Shown one piece after another: positions 42,649 through 53,883 of a DNA stretch of 64,000 bases. Source of the stretch: Batillaria attramentaria (lineage: Eukaryota > Mollusca > Gastropoda > Batillariidae); the NCBI GenBank assembly GCA_018292915.2, contig JACVVK020000488.1, positions 104,501-168,500 of the forward strand, written 5' to 3'. Under the pieces are notes generated by a model. That model had not been told where the DNA came from, made no database searches, and saw only the letters and a program-made list of their open reading frames with translations. Every line of letters begins with the position of its first letter. Positions within the stretch are counted from its first letter, which is position 1. Both the position numbers and the translations under genes were made by a program.

Positions 42649-42684
<36 letters not shown>

Positions 42685-43228
42685 TCTCAAGGCTTGTTTT
42701 TTACACGCTGAATACCCGCTGATGTGTTGACTCCTCCGGTAATAATTTACACCTCTCATGCTCTGTCACGCTGGCAGAACTGTTCCCCCCCCCCCCCCCC
42801 CACTGAAAACTGAAATGTCTCCTCAGTCATTGGAACCGGCATCGCGACTCTACCGCCACACGAAACTCGTCACCTGTTCCCGCGCTCTAACAGCAGCAGC
42901 CGACAAATCGCCTGCGATGTTATCCTCTCGATCGTGACGCGCCGCCAGTGCGAGCTGGGCTCGGCGGTTTATATTTGCTGATTATCTTTCAGCGGTGGTC
43001 TTTGTAGGGGAGATAGGGGCGCCGCAAGGCCTCTGATCACGTTCCTCTTCACCACCCCTTAGCGGCTGTGGGCTTGATAAGGGGCCTGGCCCCTGATGGC
43101 GCTACAGCATAGATCACACGGTAATAGAAGCGCCTTTGGTGGTGCTCTACACAGCGCGGTAGTCTGCAGTCAGTGGTCGGAGGTAGTGTCAGTGGTGTCC
43201 GCTGGAGTCTCAGCGGAACACACTCATT

Positions 43229-44680
43229 TTTGGCTCACTTGTGTAACAAAGTGAGTCTATGTAATAACCCTCCGTCGTCTGTCTGTGTGTGTGTGTGTGT
43301 GTGTGTCTGTCTGTCTGTGTGTGTGTGTGTCCGCAGTAAACCTTAACATTGGCATTTTCTCAGAATCTACAAATAGCAGAGGCACCAAACTTGGCACGCT
43401 GATAGACAGCCATAAGACCTTTAAAATCATACCATATTGATTGACCTTGACCCAAGGTGAAGGCCACTAAAGCGGTCTGTTTGAAAATATTACATTGGCA
43501 ATTTCTCAGAATCTAGGAAAGCCAGAGACATCAAACTTTGCATGGTGATAGACATTGACAACACCTTTACTGACATACCTGTATTCAGTGACTTTGATCA
43601 AGGTCAAGGCCAAACAAGCTGTTTTGCGGAAAACCTTCCAAAACCTTAACATTGGCATTTTCTCAGAAACAATGAAAAGCAGAGGCACCAAACTTGGTTT
43701 GCTGATAGACAGCCATAAGACCTTTTAAAACATATCATATTGATTGACCGTGACCCAAGGTCAAGGTCACTAAAGCTGTCCGTTTGGAACTTTTGCATTG
43801 GCATTTTCTCAGAATCCAGAAAAGCAAGAGACATCAAACTTTGCATGATTATAGATATTGACAGCACCTTTACAGACATACCTGTATTCAGTGACTTTGA
43901 GTCAAGGTCAAGGCCATACAAGCTGTTTGCAGAAAAGCTTCCAAAACCTTAACATTGGCATTTTCTCAGAAACAATAAACAGCAGAAACACCAAACCTGG
44001 CTTGCTGATAGACAGCAGTAAGACCTCCCAATACATACCATTTTGAATGACCTTGACTGAAGGTCAAGGTCATTAAAGCTGTCTCATTGGAAATTTAAAA
44101 TTGCCATTTTCTCAGAATCTAGGGGTATAAGAGGCATCAAACTTTGCATGGTGATAGACATTGACAAAACCTGTACTGGCATACTTGTATTCAATATCCT
44201 TGAGTCAAGGTCAAGGCCATTCAAGACGTTTTGCGGAAACTTTAATGTTAGCATTTTCTTGGAAACAACAAACAGCAGAGGCACCAAACAAAGCACAATG
44301 ATAGACAGAAATGAGACCTATGCAGACATACCCTTTTGAATGACCTTGACTGAAGGTCAAGGTCATTACAGCTGTCTGTTGTGAAATTTTACATTACCAT
44401 TTGCAAGGAAACTAGAAAACTAGAGCTATCAAACTTGGCGTAATGATAGTCATTGATAAGCTCTTACAGATCTCATTCGAATGACCTTGACCCAAGGTCA
44501 AGGTCATACAAGCTGTCCTGGGAAAACTGTTATATTGCCATTATCCGTTTTCTTAGGAACTGTGAACACAAGAGACACATTACTTCAGGATAGATAGTGA
44601 TAAGAACTTTACAGACATACTCTTTTGAATGACCTTGACCCATCTCACAAGTGAGCCAAGGAGGCTTTGCTCCTCTAGTT
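43229..44680. mobile_element. 1.45-kb element with TTGGCTCACTTGTG inverted ends and internal ~150/303-bp tandem units
   Basis: The left end TTGGCTCACTTGTG (about 43230) is matched by its reverse complement at about 44646-44659. Inside, alternating monomers of about 150 bp form a higher-order unit of about 303 bp: ACCTTAACATTGGCATTTTC starts at about 43340, 43643 and 43946, with a decayed copy near 44250. Each monomer carries ATAGACA and CTCAGAA motifs and a TGACCTTGA and/or TCAAGGTCA site. Seven TCAAGGTCA and about five TGACCTTGA are seen. A GT array near the left end and an (AAT)n array just outside the right end complete it. Non-coding. Confidence 0.75.
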
Positions 44681-44732
44681 AATAATAATAATAATAATAA
44701 TAACAATAATAATAATAATAGTAATAATAATG
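44681..44732. repeat. (AAT)n microsatellite
   Basis: About 17 AAT/TAA units with AAC and AGT interruptions, abutting the right end of the half-site-rich element. Confidence 0.95.
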
Positions 44733-44879
44733 AGTGTAGTGTATAGGCGCTTTACCCAGTTTCATGAATCGGTTCAAAGCGCCGCGAACTGAACCCGACA
44801 CGCATGCTCACGTGAATTACACGCATTCTCTCACACATTGGACATAAACACATTACAATCACGTGGTGCGAAGGGTCAG

Positions 44880-45124
44880 CTCAGCTATTTAAATTTCGGA
44901 TTTTACCCCCTTGCATTTATTTTTCAAATTTGGTGGGCTGAACATTTTCAAAGCAGAGGGGGGGGGGGAGCCGGAGTACCCGGAGAGAACCCCCGACGAC
45001 GGATCGGCCGGAATGAACGGTGTCACATACGAGAAGGGAAAATTCTTTGCCCCGAGTGGGACTCGAACCTTTGACCTCTCGCATTGGTGACAAATCCGAC
45101 TCTTAACCACTAGACCACCGACCA
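44880..45124 (-). mobile_element. tRNA-derived SINE, second family, copy 1
   Basis: The minus strand starts with GGTCGGTGGTCTAGTGGTTA (A-box-like), then a B-box-like GGTTCGAGTCCCACTCGGGG, CAAAGAATTTTC, CGTATGTGACACCGTTCATT, CTCCGGGTACTCCGGC, and ends in AAATTTGAAAAATAAATGCA-type sequence. It matches the plus-strand copy at 52.2 kb along its length. Confidence 0.85.
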
Positions 45125-45253
45125 ATGTTTCTGCTCTTCAGTTGGCCCCTACTAATGCCAGGCGGCACACTTCCTTCGAAACAGCTTTGCCTACCAAAAC
45201 AGACAATGGTGTCCTAACGCAAGCCCATGTCGACAAGCTGCGTGCCAAAACTG

Positions 45254-45595
45254 AAGCTTCGAAAGCGTAATTTTGATAGTCTACTGATACGGCGTCCCGC
45301 ATGTCAACCCCAACACACTGATATACCTCAAAACTGTGCACTTTGTTATTCCGCATGCCCCGCACATGCCCCTCGAAAGCGTAATTTTGGTAGTCTACTC
45401 GTGTCCCGCGTGTCAACCCCGCACACTGATATCAGTAGCTCAAAACTGTGCACTTTCTTATTCCGCATGCCTCGCACATGACCTTCGAAAGCGTAATTTT
45501 GGTAGTCTACTCGTGTCCCGCGTGTCAACCCCGCACACTGATATAGCTCAAAACTGTGCACTATGTTATTCCGCATGCCCCGCACATGCCCAAGG
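45254..45595. repeat. Tandem repeat, about 110-120-bp unit, 3 copies
   Basis: The units share TTCGAAAGCGTAATTTTG, GTGTCAACCCCGCACACTGA and CTCAAAACTGTGCACT, and end TTATTCCGCATGCCCCGCAC. The second and third copies are nearly identical apart from a short CAGTAGCT indel. Confidence 0.93.
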
Positions 45596-45799
45596 ATATG
45601 CTTAAACATAGATCACACATCAAGCATGCCTCTTATCACCGAAACACAAAAAAAACTGGCACCTAATGCACGTTTAACAACTGTAAAAAAAAAGGGGGGA
45701 TAACAAGGGAAATCCACTTTAACAATGACGGTAATTTTACTCCCTAACCGGCCTTCCTCATTTGCATCGTCTGCTGTGACCTGTAGTAGTGATGCCGCG

Positions 45800-45965
45800 C
45801 GGGGAGCCGGGGTGGCCGAATGGTAGAGCGTTTGACTTCTAATGCTCCGGTCGTGAGTTCGTATCCCGGCTGGAGCCAATTTTATATTTGTGCTGGCTTT
45901 TTCATCGTTGCCCCGTCTTTGATATCACCCGTATGTGGGGGAAAAGGACGTTAAACACCCATCCC
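45800..45965 (+). mobile_element. tRNA-derived SINE, main family, copy 2
   Basis: Full-length, starting GGGGAGCCGGGGTGGCCGAA and ending GGACGTTAAACACCC, with (CCCA)n beyond. The anticodon-loop equivalent reads CTTCTAA. Confidence 0.92.
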
Positions 45966-46790
45966 ACCCACCCCCTGATGCCGCGCTTGGACGAGGGGTT
46001 TCGGACTAACAAAGCTGATAAGAGGGGGGGGGGGGGTTAAAGGCCAAATCAAATTTTAAGAAAAAAAAAGGCTCACAGATCGTTCTGAGCTTGCTTGGTG
46101 ACCTCCAGCATCGTACCACTGAAACACCTACAGTTCCAGTTACGATTAGCAGTCGCCAACTCGCTGCCACCGTTGAAACCACAATCCTGCTGCATTTTTC
46201 TTCGTACAGTACCTATTGGCCATTCTCTCTATCCCCTTTCTTCCTATCTCCTTCTTTACAGATCTGTCCTACCGTAACGCTGTATTTGACGTGTCCGCCG
46301 CACATGTTTTCTGTACTAATGAGCACACTTATAAGTTTTTGACTTGTTGTGCTCGGCCTCGTGGAAATTGTGTGAAAGTGCATATATATATTTGTTCACT
46401 GAAAACGAATAAAACTGTTTAAACCAAACACCTGCACGGCGACAGCATCTCAAAAGCTGGCACCGAACCAACAGACGGCCTCACAGGCTGATGACGCGAT
46501 GCAAGTATCAAGGCCTGAAGGAGTCAGCTGATGACAATGATCAACGTCAGTGAAACTTTAGGATTGGTTTTTGTCAAAGATACTACATAGAAACCTCTTC
46601 CAAGCTGTCTTCCTTCTACAACGCACAGTCAGAATTAATCAAAATATAAATGATGTATTATGATAAGCCAGCACATTGCCAGTCACACGGCAATAGCGGC
46701 GTGTACATGCATCATCAAACATAGGTCAACATAATCATTTGAGAGAAAATATCCACAGAGGAGCTCAGTCTGATGCGGCAAAAATAATGG
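45966..46790. other. No gene or family repeat recognised
   Basis: Contains a G-run (about 46027-46036), A/T-rich segments and an AATAAA at about 46408, but nothing that I can assign. Confidence 0.5.
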
Positions 46791-46794
46791 AACT

Positions 46795-46842
46795 CTCTCT
46801 CTCTCTCTCTCTCTCTTCTCATCTCTCTCTCTCTCTCTCACT
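46795..46842. repeat. (CT)n microsatellite
   Basis: CT array interrupted once by TCTCAT. Confidence 0.95.
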
Positions 46843-46899
46843 GTAGGTTCCTTACACTAGGCCTGGTGCATGTGTCTGTACATGCGCACTTTCTTTATA

Positions 46900-47123
46900 T
46901 GTAGGTTCCTTACAAGGTCTGTTGTTTAACTTTTTGTTTTTCCACTCACTACTATTCGTGTCTAACCTTTTTATTTTTCTACTTACTACTATTTGTATGT
47001 TGTTTAACTTTTTGCTTTTCTACTTTGTACTTTTTTTAGCACTAGCAACTGCAAGTTTGTAAACTGTCAAAACTTTTACCGTTGAAAAATAAAGTTTCAT
47101 CATCATCATCATCATCATCATCT
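46900..47123 (+). mobile_element. Possible LINE 3' end with (TCA)n tail
   Basis: T-rich sequence with repeated TTTTTCTACTTACTACTATT-like words ends GAAAAATAAAGTTTCATCAT and continues as (ATC)n. A polyadenylation-like AATAAA directly followed by a trinucleotide tail is typical of some non-LTR retrotransposon 3' ends. No coding sequence is attached. Confidence 0.35.
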
Positions 47124-47170
47124 CTCTCTCATCTCCCACCCCCACCCCCTTTCTCTTTCTCTGTACTGAT

Positions 47171-47603
47171 CAGGGGCGCCGGAACCGGGGAGGCAGGGGG
47201 GCAGCTGCCCCCCCTGTACCCAAGCAGGGGGGGCAAGATTATCCTTTTAGCCCCCCCCCCCCCTTGGAAAATCAGGTGACTATGGGAAGAGGGGGGGCAA
47301 AGCCATGGTCTTGCCCCCCTCCCTTCCCCCTACCCCCCCCCCTCCCCCTCTTCCTGATCTCTCCCTCATCCCACCCAACAGAGAACTCAGTTTAGCCGTT
47401 GCATGAAATATCAAAACGACTTGGCAGAAAGTCGTCTGGTAAATGTCCTACCTTTCATGGTTTCAAGGTTTTGTCTGCGCAGCATCTGAAGCCCCCCCCC
47501 CCCCCCCCCCCCCGCTTTTCACTTTCTTTGGGCAACGTCCTTTCTTTCACTGGCTCACTGGTTAGGAAAGGTCTTTTGTCTGTGCAGCATCTGAACGCCT
47601 CCC

Positions 47604-47635
<32 letters not shown>

Positions 47636-47743
47636 CTTTTCACTTTCTCCGGGACAACGTCCTTCCTTTCACTGCCTCTGGCGTTTCCCCCCTCTGAGAT
47701 TCTGCCCCCCCCCCCCCCCCCCCAACATCTTCCGGCGCCCCTG
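47171..47743. mobile_element. 573-bp non-autonomous DNA element, 13-bp TIRs, 5-bp target duplication
   Basis: The ends are CAGGGGCGCCGGA (47171-47183) and its exact reverse complement (47731-47743), flanked by CTGAT on both sides (47166-47170, 47744-47748). The interior is extremely C-rich with several runs of 13 or more C. It includes a tandem duplication of about 125 bp (GTCTGCGCAGCATCTGAA... / GTCTGTGCAGCATCTGAA..., from about 47466 and 47578). No transposase. Confidence 0.85.
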
Positions 47744-47746
47744 CTG

Positions 47747-47747
<1 letters not shown>

Positions 47748-47806
<59 letters not shown>
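47748..47806. repeat. (GT)n microsatellite
   Basis: About 29 GT units immediately beyond the right target duplication of the 573-bp element. Confidence 0.97.
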
Positions 47807-47807
<1 letters not shown>

Positions 47808-47948
47808 GTTCCTGCATAAACATGGTGTCAGTTTTAGTTAGCATTGCGTTTGTTTTGTTTTTCACTTGATGTCTGCTTTACTTAATTTTGTTCATGTAGA
47901 TGTTAGCAAGGACAGGTTTGCAATTTGGGCCTGCGTGCCTATACTGAA

Positions 47949-48059
47949 TCTCTCTCTCTCTCTCCCCCTCTCTCTCTCTCCCAGGCTCTCTCTCTCTCTC
48001 TCCCCCTCTCTCTCTCTCCCAGGCTCTCTCTCCCAGGCTCTCTCTCTCTCTCTCTCCAG
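47949..48059. repeat. (CT)n with CCCAGGCT interruptions
   Basis: CT arrays separated by CCCC and CCCAGG, with a repeated block of about 46 bp. Confidence 0.95.
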
Positions 48060-48360
48060 GCCCTCGTTGTCAGTCAGTGTAAGCAGCGCAGCCTCTCATG
48101 ATTCTGCTTCGATCAAGGGCAGCTGATTACATTCAGAATTGCCCAGGTCTCCCCAGCAGTATACACACACGCATGTAATTACCTATGGGCTTAATTGTTT
48201 CACACCTCGCGACTAAACCTTATATCCGTTCACTTCGGACTCAACCTACCGCATGCAGATTATTCACAAGGAGAGTTGAATGATCTCACAGTGTTGAAGT
48301 GTTTCTGTGCTGTCTGCATCCGTTTTAATAATTGTTACTCACAAGTTTATTGCCCCTCAG

Positions 48361-48660
48361 AACGCTCGTCGTCGTCGTCGTCGTCACCGTCGTTGTCGTC
48401 ATCATCATCGTCATCCTCAATATCGTCGTTATCATTGTCATCCTCAATATCGTCGTCGTCTTCATTTTGTCGTCGTTATCATCGTCGTCGTAATAACCAT
48501 CGTCGTCGTCGTCCTTATCATCATCACCTTCGTAGTCATCACCATCCTCGTCGTCGTCAGCAGCAGCAGCAGCGTCGTCATCATCATCATCGTCGTCTAG
48601 GACAATCATGGTCACCATCATCATCCCTGCCGTCATCATCTTCGTTATCATACCGCTACC
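48361..48660. repeat. Cryptic trinucleotide tract (TCG/TCA/TCC)n
   Basis: A 300-bp stretch built from GTC, ATC and CGT triplets, imperfect throughout. Open frames on both strands read as Ser-, Asp- or His-rich homopolymers and are not genes. Confidence 0.93.
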
Positions 48661-48683
48661 ATCATAACAATACACAATCTGCT

Positions 48684-48934
48684 GGGCCCGTATGTAATAG
48701 TCGAGGTTAGGGCGTTTATCCCCGGGTTAGAGTCTAACCTCGAAATAGCGATAGGGTTAAATTTTTTTTTAGCGGGCCCATTGCAGGAATGTGCCTGAGC
48801 CGTAAAAGAAGGACTTTTTTCTTCCTTTCTTCGCTTCCTTTTTATTTAATTTTGCTTTGGGGTTTCTTTTGTCCTAGTCTGGGTTAGGCCCGTAGCCGTG
48901 GGTTAAATTAACCTCGACTTTTACAAACGGGCCC
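48684..48934 (+). mobile_element. GGGCCC-ended MITE, copy 2
   Basis: A 251-bp copy with the same ends (left GGGCCCGTATGTAATAGTCG) and interior as copies 1 and 3; its middle is about 25 bp shorter. Confidence 0.85.
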
Positions 48935-48984
48935 TGAATTGAAAGTGCGTGAAAATTAAGGCTTGTTCGTTTCCCTGAAAATGG

Positions 48985-49130
48985 GAGAGCCGAGACAGCC
49001 GAACGGTAGAGCATTGAACATACAACGGTCGGTTGGTGAGCCTGACGCTGGAAGTGCTCCGGGGTGTAAGCAGCCTGAGGCTGGAAGTGCCCCGTGTCAA
49101 CTGAATCAGCTTAAGGCTAGAAGTACACAT
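48985..49130. repeat. SINE head fragment joined to a CCTGAGGCTGGAAGTGC repeat
   Basis: GAGACAGCCGAACGGTAGAGC resembles the main SINE's A-box region. It is followed by three copies of a unit of about 33 bp (AGCCTGAGGCTGGAAGTGC and variants) that resembles, in reverse, the 36-bp minisatellite at 41.7-42.5 kb. Confidence 0.5.
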
Positions 49131-49564
49131 GAGTCAAACGAGACGGGGAGAACATCTTTTTTATTACGTCGGTAAGTGGAGAGGCAACACTGTTGGGTGC
49201 TCTTTTGTCATTCAATTCTGGTGCCGCTCCTCATGTGCGCAGATTTACGTAGTTTTGTTCGAAGCCTCTGCCTCGAGTTCAACCACTCGATTGTAGTGGC
49301 TCAGTCATTGTTTGTCTGTTCTGATGGTTCAGCCCAAAATCCAGAACCTAAGCCTTTGTTGTTTTTTACATGTTTATGTTTATGTTGTTGTTTGTCGTGT
49401 ACGTGTTGGGTTTGTTGTTGGCGTTGTTGTTTTAGATTTCTTGTTCTTATGTGATTTAGTGAAATATTAATGTTCTCTGTGACAAGGCTTATAACGCACC
49501 CCCATTCAGTTTCATTTCTGTCAAATGGCAGCCACGCTTATCACAGTACACACAAGTCAGGTTA

Positions 49565-49915
49565 ATCTTTATCGACGGCAAAGCTCACGGCCAAAATCAG
49601 GTTCATTATTGTCGATGGCAAAGCTCGTGGCCAAAATCAGGTTCACTATTGTCGATGGCAAAGCTCGTGGCCAAAATCAGGTTCACTATTGTCGATGGCA
49701 AAGCTCGTGGCCAAAATCAGGTTCACTATTGTCGATGGCAAAGCTCGTGGCCAAAATCAGGTTCATTATTGTCGATGGCAAAGCTGGTGACCAAATTCAG
49801 GTGCTTTACTGTCTATGACAAAGCTCATTGGCAAAATGAAAATTGGGTTCATTATTGTCGATGGCAAAGCTCATAGCCAAATTCAGCTTCATTTTTGTCT
49901 ATGGCAAACCTCATG
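49565..49915 (+). repeat. Tandem array, 40-bp unit, about 8 copies
   Basis: The unit is GATGGCAAAGCTCGTGGCCA followed by AAATCAGGTTCACTATTGTC. The central four copies are nearly identical and the outer copies diverge; one 5' copy reads ATCGACGGCAAAGC. Confidence 0.96.
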
Positions 49916-50240
49916 TTTTGGCAGAAGAAAGGCTCGTTTTTAAGCCGCATAAACCAACGATATCAATAAAAGGTAAGTCAATGCGTCAATATTGTTCACT
50001 TTGAACTCAAAGCTTCAGGAAAAGGTCAAATGGTACCTCTCGGAAAGGTCGCTCAGAACATCGCCTGTAGTTGAACCGGCAATGATTACAGGCTGTTGTC
50101 AATCATACTCAATTTTCAAGAGGCCACCGTCATTTGGGAACCGCTGTATGTTTGTGTTTAAAACAGCCTTCCCTTTATTTGTGGAGCAAAGCTTTGTTTT
50201 CTCTGGAACAGAAAAAGGGCGCGCAGCACTTAGTGGTGCT

Positions 50241-50242
<2 letters not shown>

Positions 50243-50274
<32 letters not shown>
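50243..50274. repeat. (GA)n microsatellite
   Basis: 16 GA units. Confidence 0.95.
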
Positions 50275-50277
<3 letters not shown>

Positions 50278-50698
50278 AGCCTTTAACCTTATCTTCGCGA
50301 TAAAAGAGAAAACAACATTTCGACAAAAAGGTTAGCACACAAAAAATACCACCACAACCAACAAAAGCAGGACTAAAACTACAAAAAAATAAGAATACTC
50401 TCTTTGTTGTTAACGGGTAATTAAAGCTTTCGTAATTGTAAGCACTTGTTTTTGCGTGTTTCAAAATAGACGTAGCTGATGAACCTTTCCGAATCAGTTT
50501 TGCTTTTCCCGTGTTTTTGCCTGTTCGAAAACGTTGTCTCAGACTGCAAGACGTGCAGACCAAAACAACTCACTGATAAGACAGTAATCAGAGAGGACTC
50601 ATCAGTAACTTTGGCACAGCGAGGGCTTTCAGGAAGTTCTACATGAGCAAAACTAAGTGAGAGAAACCAAACAAATAAACACAGGAAATTGAAAAAAA

Positions 50699-50992
50699 AA
50701 TAGGATAGGTATTGGGTGGCGCTGCATCGCGGCGACGCGCTTCCCCCGGGAGAAGCAGCCCTAATTTCCCAAAAGGGAGCGTTGGACTTTCAATGCTCGG
50801 GTCGTGAGTTCGAATACCGGCTGTGGCCAAATATTTGTGCTGGCCTTTTTCTCGTTGCCCCGCCTTTTGATATCACCCTTACGTGGTGGAAAAGGACGTT
50901 AAACTCCCAAAAATAGGATAGGTATTGGGTGGCGCTGCATCGCGGCGACGCGCTTCCCCCGGGAGAAGCAGCCCAAATTTCCCAAAAGGGAT
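50699..50992 (+). mobile_element. Truncated main-family SINE (copy 3) between two 80-bp direct repeats
   Basis: A 5'-truncated SINE (about 50777-50908, beginning at GAGCGTTGGACTTTCAATGC) lies between two almost identical segments of about 80 bp (50699-50778 and 50912-50992) with AATAGGATAGGTATTGGGTG and GCGCTTCCCCCGGGAGAAGC. The flanks are too long to be target-site duplications, so a tandem duplication of a composite repeat is more likely. Confidence 0.75.
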
Positions 50993-51243
50993 TTAAAAAA
51001 AAAAAAAAAAGCCAGCACAAATTTCTGGCTCCTAGCCAGGGGTTAGTGGACAACACAGCTTTGTTTGTTTGTTTGGTTTTTTGTTTGTTTGTTTGTTTGT
51101 TTGTTTGTTGTAAAATGTGTATTGGCGCGGCTTAATCTGCAATAAAAAAAAATGTTTTTGATTTTACCATTTAAAAATTGGGTCGGCTTTAACTTTTTCT
51201 CTCTTGTATACCCCCCTCCCCCCACACACACCCTCTCCCACCC

Positions 51244-51402
51244 GGGGAGCCGGAATAGCCGAATGGTAGAGAGCTGGACTTTCAATGCTGGGGTCTTGAG
51301 TTCAAATCCCGGCTGGGGCCAAGTTTTTTTTGTGCTGACCTCTTTCTCGTTGCGCCGTCTTTCACATCACCCGTACGTGGGGGAAAAGGAAGTTAATCTC
51401 CC
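51244..51402 (+). mobile_element. tRNA-derived SINE, main family, copy 4
   Basis: Starts GGGGAGCCGGAATAGCCGAA and ends GGGGGAAAAGGAAGTTAATC. The tail passes through (CCCA)/(CACCA) into the very long CA array. Confidence 0.9.
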
Positions 51403-51428
51403 ATTCTCCCACCCCCCTCACCACCACC

Positions 51429-51611
<183 letters not shown>

Positions 51612-51619
<8 letters not shown>

Positions 51620-51761
51620 GGGTGGTCGAATGGTAGAGCGTTGGACTTCTAATGCTCGGGTTGTGAGTTCGATCCCGGCTGGGGCCAAATATTTGTGCTG
51701 GCTTTTTCATCGTTGCCCCGTCTTTGATATCACCCTCTGTGGTGGAAAAGGACGTTAACCC
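51612..51761 (+). mobile_element. tRNA-derived SINE, main family, copy 5
   Basis: Starts GGAAGCCGGGGTGGTCGAAT and ends GGTGGAAAAGGACGTTAACC, followed by C-runs and a second short CA array (51784-51805). Confidence 0.9.
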
Positions 51762-52197
51762 CCCCCCCTGCCCCCCCCCCCCCACACACACACACACACA
51801 CACACGAATCGCAACACTGAACCGACGTGACGTTTACATGGTCTATTGTTTAGCAGATTTTCATCCTGATTTCGGGTAAGTTAATTGTAAAGAGGTTCAT
51901 TTCCCTTTTTTTTTAAACTAAGTACGCGGCTATATTACTTACGTATTTTGTCATTTGTTCCCCCAAATTCGCATTGTAACATCGCCGTGGGTACAGGAAT
52001 AGCGGCGCATCTGCACGCCAAAAATGCTCGCGAGAACTTCGGTAACGAAACATTCCTAGTAATGTTACGAATTCCACACAAGAACAAGATAATAGGAGGG
52101 CGTTGCATTATTAACTCAATTCTTACCAAGTAAGTTTGGGCCGCCAAAGCTGTGCACCAGTGGTCTCACTTTAAAAAAAAAAAAAAAAAATCTTCAT

Positions 52198-52419
52198 GAA
52201 TGTCGGTGGTCTAGTGGTTAAGAAACTTGTCACCAGTGCGAGAGATCAGGGGTTCGAGTCCCACTCGGGGCAAAGAATTTTTTCTTCTCGTATGTGGCAC
52301 CGTTCATCGGGGGTTCTCTCCGGGTACTCCGGCTTCCTCCCCCTCTGCTTTGGAAATGTTCAGCCTACCAAATTTGAAAAATAAATGCAATTCTACAGTC
52401 CGAAATTGAAATAGCTGAG
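52198..52419 (+). mobile_element. tRNA-derived SINE, second family, copy 2
   Basis: Starts TGTCGGTGGTCTAGTGGTTA with a B-box-like GGGGTTCGAGTCCCACTCGG, then CAAAGAATTTTTTCTTCTCG, CTCTCCGGGTACTCCGGC and a GAAAAATAAATGCAATTC 3' part. It is the inverse of the 44.9-kb copy. It is preceded by an A-run (52174-52190). Confidence 0.87.
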
Positions 52420-53581
52420 CATACAAAACCAAAACCAAAATAAAAATTTCAACAACAAAAAAAAACGTGGGATACTCGTGTGCGCTACGAAATGTGTTAA
52501 AGAGAGAGTGGGGAGATAGAGAGAATGAGAGGAGCAGCGCTATGGATCGTGGAGGCGTAAGGCTTGCAGAAAATTTAGCGAGAATGTTCGGCAGAATGTG
52601 ACCCATCGTCCCCACCTGGAATCCACTGCCCTGGGGGTTTGATAGTGCGTGTAATGGCTCGGGGGCGGGGTGAGGCAACAAGCACGGACATACCGGCTGC
52701 CAGGGAATCAATATTTGGAATCAGGTCGGCAGCAGGGGTCCGCAGCAGGAGCTTGTCGGCGTGAGGGCCCTATAGGGCGAACCGCGATTTTTTTCCCTGC
52801 AACTAGTTTCCGTCACCCCACCTGCTTCGGGACAGAGCAGCCTAATCGGTCTGTTTACTGAGTCTGCTGGCACTCGTAACTTGTCCATATTTGAAAATTA
52901 AATCGCATTGAGTATCATGCTGATCACACACCGATCGTAAAAGAGGAGAGACATGGGGGTTGTGATCGGAATGTTAGTTAGTTAGTTAGTTAGGGCTTAA
53001 CGCCGCGCAAGCAACAAAGACTAATTCGCGGCTAAGCAAAAGTTTGCCTCTGCCAGGTCGTTAAAAGGGTAAAAAGCTATGCCGTAAAACAAGATGTAAA
53101 TATATATGAAAATCTGTCTGATCCAAATGAGATCAACATGTTCATCAAAAATCACGAAGCGAGGTAGGTCAAAGAAAGTCCGTATTGCATGAGAGACTAG
53201 AGTTTATAAAACAAGTTGGACTCCTTCAAGAACACGAAGATGCTGCAATGACACTTGAAACTACGATTTAATAACTGATGGGCAATCTAGGAGTGCCTGT
53301 GGGTGGGTTCTTTGTGCTCAGTCAAAACTCGTGCGGCGCATTAGGCGTGAGTTTGAGGACAGTTCCAGCTCAAGCGGAAGTTAATAATTGTGCTGACTCT
53401 TAACGTTGCCCGTTACCTTTGAATGTGAGACCTGAGCCTGTTGTGTGTTACGTGTCCATCACAGACAATGTCACAGAACCTGACACAACAGGAACACAAG
53501 TACAGAATGATATACCACCGACAACCTGTTTGGAAACCCAGCGGCTCCTTGTGATTTGATTGCAATGGGCGATATGAAACT

Positions 53582-53583
<2 letters not shown>

Positions 53584-53662
<79 letters not shown>
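53584..53662. repeat. (CA)n microsatellite
   Basis: 39 perfect CA units, about 60 bp upstream of SINE copy 6. Confidence 0.97.
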
Positions 53663-53664
<2 letters not shown>

Positions 53665-53723
53665 TCACCTTTGACGTAATGTCGTGACCCACGTGACAAC
53701 CACCCACGCCGGCAGTAGTCCAC

Positions 53724-53883
53724 GGAAGCCAGGATAGCCGAATGGTAGAGCGTTGTACTTTCAATGCTCGGGTCGTGAGTTCGAATACCGGTTGGGGCCA
53801 AAATAATTGTGGTGGCCTTTTTCTCGTTGCCCCGTCTTTGATATCACCCCTACGTGGTGGAAAAGGACGTTAAACACCCACCC
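53724..53883 (+). mobile_element. tRNA-derived SINE, main family, copy 6
   Basis: Starts GGAAGCCAGGATAGCCGAAT and ends GGTGGAAAAGGACGTTAAAC with an (ACCC) tail. Confidence 0.9.

Noticed and set aside
41688..42711. Long open frames on both strands encoding 12-residue repeats
   Set aside because: Explained by a 36-bp repeat divisible by three; codons show no protein-like bias and both strands are equally open.
45227..45605. Cys/His-containing repeated frames that suggest a small secreted peptide family
   Set aside because: They follow a three-copy tandem repeat of about 115 bp whose length is not constant in frame; no signal peptide.
48195..48710. Ser- or Asp-rich frames at the trinucleotide tract
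   Set aside because: Direct translation of a (TCG/TCA)n simple repeat.
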